Assembly (NCBI RefSeq): GCF_016735615.1
Contig: NZ_JAERSF010000006.1
Location: forward strand, 170,345-234,344
Reading direction: 5' to 3'
Length of the DNA: 64,000 nt
Source of the DNA: Flavobacterium tagetis
GTDB taxonomy: Bacteria; Bacteroidota; Bacteroidia; Flavobacteriales; Flavobacteriaceae
Part shown: positions 18,090-24,785 of the stretch, one piece after another
Position numbering within the stretch: position 1 is the first letter of the stretch
Layout: each line of letters begins with the position of its first letter
Translations under genes and position numbers: made by a program
The notes under the pieces: model-generated
What the model was told of the DNA's origin: nothing
The model's input: only the letters and a program-made list of their open reading frames with translations
Database searches by the model: none

Positions 18090-18929
18090 ATGGAAACTAT
18101 ATTATCACCAGGCATAAAATTGCAGAAGTACGGAATTACAGAAAAGAAAAAAGCTGAACTAGACACGCTAAAAAATCAAGTAATTGATGCAACAGCAATT
18201 GTACAGCAACAGCAGACAATTGTAAACTCGCTAACTGAAAAAGCAACCAGATATCAAGGGTATTTATTGACTTCTGAAAGCAATCGTACACATGCATTAA
18301 GCAATAAAAACTTAGTTGATCAGGTTATTCAGAATGCTTACGATTTGGCTTTAAATTCAAAAAATGCTTTTGCACAAACTGTATTGTCCGCTCAAGACAC
18401 TACAAGAGTCTCTAATAACATTAGCGATTTAATCAGCAAATTAATTTATTCTGTAGAAATAATTAATAAACTGTCTAATCTAGTTATTCGCAAAAAAGCG
18501 CTTAATCCGCTGATTTCTGATGATTTAATTAGCCGAATTAATACCGCTGGCAATGACGCTAATAATGCTGTTGCACTTACCTTGGTTGCCTTAAAATCTA
18601 CTTTGGCGGCTGAGGCTTCTATTTTAGAATCTGAAGGTGCCATTACTCTAGAAAGCAAACAGGCTACTAAATTGTATTTGACTTTAACCGATGAAAAATC
18701 TTTAGATACTGCATTGTCACCACAGCCAGCTTCTAAGACTTCGGCTAGAGCATTAATTTACGAAGCGTACAAAAACGCTCAAGTTGCCTACGAAAAAGCC
18801 AATACAGCAAATGATGAAACTGCAAGACAATTGAGCATTGCAACTTCTAATTTAAATAAAGCGCAGATTAAGCTTCAGTCGCTTCAATCTAGCCTAGCCG
18901 CAGCAACTGCAGCCGCTTACGCTTCTTAA
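18090..18929 (+). CDS. Unknown helical protein, apparent relative of the preceding gene
   Basis: A 279-residue, almost wholly helical protein with no signal peptide. It starts 12 bases after the preceding coiled-coil gene. Its central part (VSNNISDLISKLIYSVEIIN ... NTAGNDANNAVALTLVAL) has the same layout and residue types as the N-terminal helices of that neighbour (ASNSIVRLASDIGSIYSIVN ... ATAAISE). I suspect a duplicated helical module with the beta-rich and coiled-coil parts missing. The C-terminus is coiled coil (ANDETARQLSIATSNLNKAQ) and ends in an alanine-rich tail. Function is unknown; an accessory or fibre component of the eCIS is inferred only from position. Confidence 0.72.
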   Translation: METILSPGIKLQKYGITEKKKAELDTLKNQVIDATAIVQQQQTIVNSLTEKATRYQGYLLTSESNRTHALSNKNLVDQVIQNAYDLALNSKNAFAQTVLSAQDTTRVSNNISDLISKLIYSVEIINKLSNLVIRKKALNPLISDDLISRINTAGNDANNAVALTLVALKSTLAAEASILESEGAITLESKQATKLYLTLTDEKSLDTALSPQPASKTSARALIYEAYKNAQVAYEKANTANDETARQLSIATSNLNKAQIKLQSLQSSLAAATAAAYAS

Positions 18930-18941
18930 AACAAATAAAAT

Positions 18942-18976
18942 GTCCACTGTTTCGGTATTGCATTCAGTGGACTTTA
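18942..18976 (+). terminator. Hairpin inside the eCIS operon (partial terminator or processing site)
   Basis: An 8-base perfect inverted repeat, GTCCACTG at 18942-18949 and CAGTGGAC at 18965-18972, with a 15-base loop. It is followed by a short TTTAATT run. It lies in the only sizeable gap between the coiled-coil genes and the next gene. A weak T-run suggests attenuation or mRNA processing rather than full termination. Confidence 0.5.
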
Positions 18977-18995
18977 ATTCTAATTGTTTAAGGTT

Positions 18996-19919
18996 ATGGA
19001 TCATACTAACAAGAACTTCTACAGACAGTTTTATCTAAAAACCGTAGGATTTCTGCCTACAAAACCATTGAATAAAAGTCTTTTCCCAGGCGATTATTTT
19101 CAAATCAAAAATGGAGAAATAATCCTGCTGGGAAATATTTACCGCAATGGAATTATATCGCATCACGATGCTGATATTAGCGGTACAATTGCTTTGAATG
19201 ATGCCAATTGGAATTTTAGCGACGGCATTTCAAAACCTTATTCTGGACGATCGATCGCTCACGGCTCTATTGAAGGTGATTTTGAATTCAGCAAGCTCAT
19301 ATTGGCTTTTGCTCAAAAAGGAAGTTTCATTTTTAAAGCCGAAGAACCAGAGTCTGTAAAAATTAATAATTGGAACGAAATCCAGCAGCAATTAATTATA
19401 AAACTGACCCAAACCTTATATTCTTTTAGAGAGCTTTATATCGTAACAGAAAGCGCTACTGCAAAAAGCACTACTCTAGCTACAGCTGGCGAAGCAAATG
19501 CTGAATTGGAATTGGCTTGTGAAGCAGAAAATTTTGGTCTGACAGATATTTTTGGACATCAAAAAACCAAAACAATTCAGTCAAAAGATATTGAATATTA
19601 CCACAGGGAAACCAAAAGAAAGCCTGCTTATTTTAAAGCCAAAAAATTAGTGGTTCAGGATGAAAAACTATCTTATTTCATAAGTGATTTTATAGCTAAA
19701 GAAAACAATGTAAGCGCATGGACAGATTCTTTTTTTGATTCAAATTTTCATAATGATACTGATTACAATACTCAAATGATTATGCAAAATGCTCAAGGTT
19801 TTTATTTAGATATGATGCAATCCAACGAATTAAATCCGAATACGGCTTTATTATACTTTAAATGGGCTGATGCTAATTTGGACGATGTAGAAAAACTATT
19901 TGGGGCTTATGGAAACTAA
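18996..19919 (+). CDS. Unknown conserved-looking eCIS operon protein
   Basis: A protein of 307 residues from the ATG at 18996; a TTG 12 bases earlier would add four residues and is less likely. I recognise no family. The N-terminal half is beta-rich (SLFPGDYFQIKNGEIILLGN, SGTIALNDANWNF, FSKLILAFAQKGSFIFKAEE). A segment rich in small residues follows (ESATAKSTTLATAGEANAEL), then a basic stretch (ETKRKPAYFKAKKL). The C-terminus is helical and acidic (YFKWADANLDDVEKLFGAYG). There is no signal peptide. It overlaps the ATPase gene by 11 bases, so the two products probably work together, for example in assembly, or in recognition by the ATPase. Confidence 0.75.
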   Translation: MDHTNKNFYRQFYLKTVGFLPTKPLNKSLFPGDYFQIKNGEIILLGNIYRNGIISHHDADISGTIALNDANWNFSDGISKPYSGRSIAHGSIEGDFEFSKLILAFAQKGSFIFKAEEPESVKINNWNEIQQQLIIKLTQTLYSFRELYIVTESATAKSTTLATAGEANAELELACEAENFGLTDIFGHQKTKTIQSKDIEYYHRETKRKPAYFKAKKLVVQDEKLSYFISDFIAKENNVSAWTDSFFDSNFHNDTDYNTQMIMQNAQGFYLDMMQSNELNPNTALLYFKWADANLDDVEKLFGAYGN

Positions 19920-21276
19920 TTCCAATATCACGGTTTTGTACAATGAAATGGATTGGCTTCAAAAGGTAATCGATCAGGTTATTTGCAGTTATCTGCTTCA
20001 AGAAGGCCACGAAAATCGTTGGCAGGATATTCCGCTTCCCGAAGCTGATGCCAATACTGAAGACAGCGTTTATTACAAAAAAATAGAAGAATGGAATCTA
20101 AATCTCTACGAAAGGCTTTGCCTTGCTTTGATTCTAGCACCTCAAATCAAACCTGAAGTTCTAGATATTTTCTTTAGTAAAAATGCCATGTACGATCGCG
20201 GTTTTACTGAATTTGGCGGTGTTGTCAATAAAAATCACAGCGGGTTTCTGCCTACGGGGCAAACGCTCTCTTTTTTAATTACAGCTGTTGATACTGAATT
20301 ACGAATTGAATTGCTAAATATTCTAAACACCTCAAACATTCTTTCAAAAGAACAGGTTTTGGTTTTAGAAAGTACGGAATCTAATGTTCCTATTCTGAAT
20401 CAGGTTCTTTCGCTTAATGAACGCTGGCTTAACTATTTTATAACCGGCACTTTACCTAAATTGGAGCATAGCGTTTCATTTCCAGCGCAACAGATTTCGA
20501 CCAAATTAAACTGGGACGATTTGGTTCTCGAAGAACATGTTATGAATCAGGTCATGGAGATTAATGCTTGGCTTAATCATGGTGAAACTTTGATGAAAGA
20601 ATGGGGATTGGAAAATAAAATAAAACCCGGATATCGAACCCTTTTTTATGGACCTCCGGGAACGGGAAAAACGCTTACAGCAACATTGTTGGGAAAAAGT
20701 ACCAATCGAGAAGTCTATAGAGTTGATCTTTCTATGATTGTTTCCAAATATATTGGAGAAACCGAAAAAAATCTGTCTAAAATATTTGATGTTGCACAAC
20801 ACAAAGATTGGATTTTATTTTTTGATGAAGCCGATGCGCTTTTCGGAAAAAGAACTACTGCCACATCTTCAAACGATCGGCACGCCAATCAGCAAACGGG
20901 GTATTTATTGCAAAGAATTGAAGATTTTCCTGGAGTGGTTATTCTCGCATCCAATTTAAAAGAAAATATGGATGAAGCTTTCTCAAGAAGATTTCAATCG
21001 ATGATTCATTTTACGATGCCAACCGCTGAAGAAAGAATCTTATTATGGGAAAAAGCATTTTCAGGGAAATGTCAGCTTGATCCTAATATTGATATTGAAA
21101 ACATCGCCGAAGAGTATGAATTGGCTGGCGGTGCCATTATTAATGTATTGAGATTTTGCGCTTTGGCAGCTATTCAAAAAAATGAAACAATAGTAAGTCA
21201 GCAGGATTTATTGGAAGGCATTAGACGTGAATTTAAAAAAGAGAATAAAACACTTGTGGTTAGCCATATGAATTGA
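19909..21276 (+). CDS. AAA+ ATPase of the eCIS (Afp15-like)
   Basis: A 455-residue AAA+ ATPase in the Afp15/Pvc15 position; these ATPases are needed for particle assembly or cargo loading in related systems. The AAA domain starts after about residue 195. Walker A is GPPGTGKT at about 248-255, followed by a pore-like segment (VSKYIGETEKNLSKIF). Walker B is ILFFDEADALFGKR with D306/E307. A sensor-1-like ILASN and an arginine-finger-like AFSRRF motif follow. The N-terminal 190 residues are the substrate- or partner-binding region typical of these proteins. I use ATG 19909 rather than the TTG at 19900. It closes the structural part of the operon, and cargo-like genes follow after 72 bases. Confidence 0.9.
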   Translation: METNSNITVLYNEMDWLQKVIDQVICSYLLQEGHENRWQDIPLPEADANTEDSVYYKKIEEWNLNLYERLCLALILAPQIKPEVLDIFFSKNAMYDRGFTEFGGVVNKNHSGFLPTGQTLSFLITAVDTELRIELLNILNTSNILSKEQVLVLESTESNVPILNQVLSLNERWLNYFITGTLPKLEHSVSFPAQQISTKLNWDDLVLEEHVMNQVMEINAWLNHGETLMKEWGLENKIKPGYRTLFYGPPGTGKTLTATLLGKSTNREVYRVDLSMIVSKYIGETEKNLSKIFDVAQHKDWILFFDEADALFGKRTTATSSNDRHANQQTGYLLQRIEDFPGVVILASNLKENMDEAFSRRFQSMIHFTMPTAEERILLWEKAFSGKCQLDPNIDIENIAEEYELAGGAIINVLRFCALAAIQKNETIVSQQDLLEGIRREFKKENKTLVVSHMN

Positions 21277-21348
21277 TATTCTTCTCTCTATTAAAATATT
21301 ACAACTATTAATAAACATTGCAATTTAATTAACCAAAAACATTTTATT

Positions 21349-22620
21349 ATGAAATCAACAACAAAGTGGGCGATTGAAAAGTACAAAGTTACTGTCAATG
21401 GCAACGCATTTTTTGGCAATGGAGTAAGCTATTCTCCAGTTCCGTGGGGTGGCTGTACAGCATTTGTTCCTTATGGAGATTTTACAATTGAAACTTGGAA
21501 ATCTGTTTGGCAAAGAGATTTGGAGCTTATGAGATCAAATGGCGTAAATCTTTTAAAGACTTATAACACACTTGATGCCGCTCAACTAATAGCTGGCGGA
21601 GACCCAGAAACATGGGATCATGATCACACAGAATTTCTAAACACCTGCTGGAATGATGGCAATAATCCTATTTATGTTTTAATGGGTTACGCACCGCCAA
21701 AAAATCAACAAGCAGCATTTCTTTCTTCTTCATGGCAGAATCAGAGTAATGTGGATATGCGTGCTACTATTAAAGCTAATTTTATTGAATTGGCAAAATC
21801 TTGGGGAGCATTTCCTGCTGTAATGGGATTTGTAATGGCAAATGAACTTAATGCAGATAATGTTGTTAATAATCCATTGTTTTTTGAATATTGGAATGAT
21901 GTCGCAATAGCAATAGGCAATACTGCGCCTGGCAAATTAACATCATTGGCAAATGTAGACGATTCAATGATAACTGTAAATGCTGGCAACCAATACATGC
22001 TATCGGGTAATTTCTTTTGGGGATACAATTCATATCGCGGCAATTGGACAAATTCTAATGGATTTGATAATTTATTTTCAACATTTCAAGATGCAACAGC
22101 TTCCAATCCAGTTCCGTTAATGCTAACAGAATGGGGAGCGCCTGCTTCTACTCATGATGCTAACGGAAACATGACAGAATTAAATGAGTCTCAAATGAAC
22201 AATTTAGTAACCTACATTACAGGCCATTACAATAACATAGTGCTAAATCGTTCTGATATTGGATCTGGAGTTTGCTGTGGTGGAACCTATTTTGAATGGA
22301 GCGATGAGTGGTGGAAAGCAGATCCAGACGGTACACAATGTAATCAGCCTAATGCTGCTCCTACCTGCAACTCAGGCGTATGGAATCCGGGACCAAACAT
22401 GAATGTACAGCCTAATTACCCAGGCAACTACTGGGATGAAGAAGGATTCGGATTATTTTCAATTGCCCCTGTAAGCCCATCTACAAGAAAACCCGTGACA
22501 GAAGGCGGATGCCCAGGACCTTGGAATCCTGAAACCAATTCACCGTATGCACCCGATACACTAACAGCCAGACCGCATGCCAAAGCATTATTTACAGCTA
22601 TGTCAAGCTTAGGAAAATAA
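21349..22620 (+). CDS. Signal-peptide-less TIM-barrel glycosidase, candidate eCIS cargo
   Basis: A 423-residue glycoside hydrolase-like protein of clan GH-A type, with some resemblance to GH72/Gas1-like beta-1,3-glucanosyltransferases and GH5-like enzymes. The barrel begins FFGNGVSYSPVPWGG and LMRSNGVNLLKTYNT. The two expected catalytic glutamates are visible: E166 in MANELNAD (acid/base, preceded by Asn) and E261 in LTEWGAPA (nucleophile). The C-terminal third has several cysteines (VCCGGTY, QCNQP, TCNSG). No signal peptide or lipobox is present, which is odd for a polysaccharide-degrading enzyme. Its place just after the eCIS ATPase makes delivery as cargo the simplest explanation. The substrate is unknown. 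Confidence 0.75.
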   Translation: MKSTTKWAIEKYKVTVNGNAFFGNGVSYSPVPWGGCTAFVPYGDFTIETWKSVWQRDLELMRSNGVNLLKTYNTLDAAQLIAGGDPETWDHDHTEFLNTCWNDGNNPIYVLMGYAPPKNQQAAFLSSSWQNQSNVDMRATIKANFIELAKSWGAFPAVMGFVMANELNADNVVNNPLFFEYWNDVAIAIGNTAPGKLTSLANVDDSMITVNAGNQYMLSGNFFWGYNSYRGNWTNSNGFDNLFSTFQDATASNPVPLMLTEWGAPASTHDANGNMTELNESQMNNLVTYITGHYNNIVLNRSDIGSGVCCGGTYFEWSDEWWKADPDGTQCNQPNAAPTCNSGVWNPGPNMNVQPNYPGNYWDEEGFGLFSIAPVSPSTRKPVTEGGCPGPWNPETNSPYAPDTLTARPHAKALFTAMSSLGK

Positions 22621-22640
22621 ACGTATTCAATTCTTTTAAT

Positions 22641-22684
22641 AAGTTTTGTGGTTGTTTAAAAATAGCGACCACAGAACTTTCTAT
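22641..22684 (+). terminator. Hairpin after the glycosidase gene
   Basis: A 14-base imperfect stem pairs AAGTTTTGTGGTTG (22641-22654) with CGACCACAGAACTT (22666-22679), allowing G-U pairs. Only a weak TTTCTATT run follows. It probably acts as a leaky terminator or transcript end between the glycosidase and the effector genes. Confidence 0.55.
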
Positions 22685-22731
22685 TATAAAATTCAATTGT
22701 GAACTCAGAGAATCTATTCCAATAAATTGAT

Positions 22732-23292
22732 ATGAAAAAGAGTGATGAAAATACAGAACAACTTGCCGTTTCTAAAAAACGTGAGCACAAACATAAAGTT
22801 GTACTTAAAATAGGCAATTGGAGAAAACAATTCGATTTCAATTACATCAAAACAATAATAGCAATAGCCTTAAATCATTGCTGTAAAAGTCATGAACTTA
22901 TTATTAATGGTTATTTAATAACAGATCAAAATCTTTATTTGATAGTTAAAACAAACGAAAAAACAATAGACGCAATCGTAAAAAAAGTAGAATTGCAAAT
23001 TATTCTTTTACTTAAAATTAATCCTAAAGAACTAAAAGAAAGTAAATATGAAATCTCATTTATTACAGATGACGAGAACATTATTTATGCACCTCATAAA
23101 TCATTATTCAAAATATATCCAATACAAGACGAGTATTTAATAAAGCTCATAACTGGAAAAAAAGTAACACTCCCCTACTATGACCGTAATCTTGAAGATT
23201 TAAAGTTAATGATTCACAATCATCCATTTTGTTCGGCTATTGATTATCTAGGGGCTATTGGCCCGGTGCACGTAACTTTATTAGAAAATTAA
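22732..23292 (+). CDS. Small protein resembling a degenerate Y1 (REP-type) transposase
   Basis: A 186-residue protein with an N-terminal basic stretch (KKREHKHKVV). Its middle, HELIINGYLITDQNLYLIVK, lines up with the core strand of Y1/IS200-type and REP-associated tyrosine transposases (AYVIMPNHVHLLI). The catalytic His-x-His pair is replaced by Asn and Tyr here. The C-terminal IHNHPFCSAIDYL also recalls the end of that family (HNNPVKAGLV). No IS ends or REP palindromes are seen nearby, and the gene sits between cargo-like genes. I infer a non-catalytic, possibly nucleic-acid-binding or chaperone-like derivative. The family link is from memory and tentative; a wholly unrelated function is possible. 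Confidence 0.5.
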   Translation: MKKSDENTEQLAVSKKREHKHKVVLKIGNWRKQFDFNYIKTIIAIALNHCCKSHELIINGYLITDQNLYLIVKTNEKTIDAIVKKVELQIILLLKINPKELKESKYEISFITDDENIIYAPHKSLFKIYPIQDEYLIKLITGKKVTLPYYDRNLEDLKLMIHNHPFCSAIDYLGAIGPVHVTLLEN

Positions 23293-23356
23293 TTATCTAA
23301 ATCTAATTACGATTCTTAAAAAAAACAAGCAGTTATCTAATTCAAAAAAGAAGAAA

Positions 23357-24130
23357 ATGACGCAGGAACAAAAAAAAATATCCGAAAACATAACATCTAT
23401 TGCTGCTGCAAATACTGCTATCGGTAATAATACTGTTCAATTAAAAGATAATCGCGAATTATCTGTTGTACAAAGAAAACTTCAAGAGAGCATATTATCA
23501 GATAAAACGGTTACTCAGTTAAAAGGTGGTAATGGAAAAAAGAATCCAAAGAAAAGAAAAAGGCAAGACTCAGAAAGTGAAGATGACAGCGGCGATGATT
23601 ATGAACCGCCACAAGCTAAAAAACAAAAAAGGTACCATATCCCAAATGACACAAGAGACCACGTTATAGAACATACCGCTCATCAACGCACTAATGTAAA
23701 TGACAACTATGATGCAATCTATACTTGTCCCGGTTGCAGACGTCCACTTGCCTATAAAGAAAAAGGAAGCAAAAAACTTGAACTAACTCGATTTGCTTAT
23801 ACAAGCAAAGGAGGTAACAAACACGAACAACGTGCTTTAACATTAGATCATTATCCGACTTGGGCACAACGTGAACGTGATTTGAAATCAAAAGGTGCAA
23901 GCGATGCAGAAATGAAAGAAGATCATAATGATCCAGATCGTCTAAGAGCTTTTTGCAAAGTATGCAATGAAAGCCATAAATATGAGAAAAAGAAAAAAAT
24001 CGATTACGAAAGTGACGATGATGAATCAGGATACCATACTCCAGATGACGAACCTGAAAACAAAGGATTCTATAAAGATTTCCGCAAAGATCCTGATCCA
24101 GGCTCAGGCGGTTCTGGCATAACAGTTTAG
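23357..24130 (+). CDS. HNH-type nuclease effector with leader and bipartite NLS-like sequence
   Basis: A 257-residue candidate eCIS cargo. Residues 27-45 hold the leader VQLKDNRELSVVQRKLQES, a pattern shared with DUF4157-type proteins. Residues 61-92 contain two basic clusters, KKRKR (65-69) and KKQKR (88-92), separated by an acidic spacer, which resembles a classical bipartite nuclear localisation signal. The nuclease part is a treble-clef/HNH type: C124-x-x-C127, the LTLDHYPTW core with D164-H165, and C200-x-x-C203 followed by NESH. The tail is acidic and glycine-rich. There is no signal peptide. The domain calls rest on visible motifs; nuclear targeting and DNA cleavage in a eukaryotic host are inferences. 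Confidence 0.75.
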   Translation: MTQEQKKISENITSIAAANTAIGNNTVQLKDNRELSVVQRKLQESILSDKTVTQLKGGNGKKNPKKRKRQDSESEDDSGDDYEPPQAKKQKRYHIPNDTRDHVIEHTAHQRTNVNDNYDAIYTCPGCRRPLAYKEKGSKKLELTRFAYTSKGGNKHEQRALTLDHYPTWAQRERDLKSKGASDAEMKEDHNDPDRLRAFCKVCNESHKYEKKKKIDYESDDDESGYHTPDDEPENKGFYKDFRKDPDPGSGGSGITV

Positions 24131-24184
24131 AAACTGTAGATCTCCTAGTTTACCTCATCGCAATTTTAATAAATAGAAAACATT

Positions 24185-24739
24185 ATGAATCGCTATAGTA
24201 AAGTTCCAAAAGAAAATGATTATAAAGGAGCAGCAAACAGTCTTACTTCTAATAGAAATACTATTGGAAATACTTTTCAGCTGGTCGATAATCGTGTTTC
24301 GTCTTCAACTTTAACCAATAGCAATATTTCAACTACACAATTAAAATCTCATCAAGCTATTGCCAATTACAATTCTAATGTTGTTCAGTTAACGAAATTT
24401 AACAAAGAGCAACGAGCAAGAAAGCTAGCAGCGAATAAAAAGAAAAATGACGGCTATCATACCTGCAATCACTGTGGTTTTCAGCATTCACTAGTGCATT
24501 ATGCGACATTCCAAAACAGACGAATGGGCGACGGACAGTTTCACATTGATCATATACAGCCTGCTTCAAGGGGTGGACGAAATAATATGAGAAATGGCAG
24601 AGTGCTTTGTGGAACTTGCAACACCTCTCGAGGAAACAGAGCACATGTTGGTGCAACTGGTTTTAAAAAATATCATGCACTGCATAGAAAAAAAGCTGCA
24701 AAAAATTATATGCGTAGACCAAGTAAGAAAAGAAGATAA
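24185..24739 (+). CDS. HNH nuclease effector with eCIS-type leader
   Basis: A 184-residue candidate cargo nuclease. The N-terminus has a diverged leader, FQLVDNRVSS at residues 31-40, then TTQLKSHQAIANYNSNVVQL, which resembles the repeated QLKxxQxMAN segments of DUF4157-associated proteins. The C-terminal half is a clear HNH fold: C94-N-H-C97, the HIDHIQPASRGG core with H120, D122 and H123, an asparagine at about 133-137, and LCGTCN with C142 and C145. The last residues are basic (MRRPSKKRR) and could aid DNA binding or nuclear entry. It lacks a signal peptide and has no adjacent immunity gene. It starts 54 bases after the first nuclease gene. Confidence 0.82.
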   Translation: MNRYSKVPKENDYKGAANSLTSNRNTIGNTFQLVDNRVSSSTLTNSNISTTQLKSHQAIANYNSNVVQLTKFNKEQRARKLAANKKKNDGYHTCNHCGFQHSLVHYATFQNRRMGDGQFHIDHIQPASRGGRNNMRNGRVLCGTCNTSRGNRAHVGATGFKKYHALHRKKAAKNYMRRPSKKRR

Positions 24740-24785
24740 AGTATTTAAATCTAGAAATAACTAATAGTACTTAAAATTAGTTTTT

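Noticed and set aside
18984..18998. TTG start for the 311-codon frame
   Set aside because: An ATG four codons later is a simpler start; the extra residues are not needed for any motif.
22732..23292. Active insertion sequence or REP element around the Y1-like gene
   Set aside because: The His-x-His catalytic pair is missing and I saw no terminal inverted repeats, hairpin ends or target duplications nearby.
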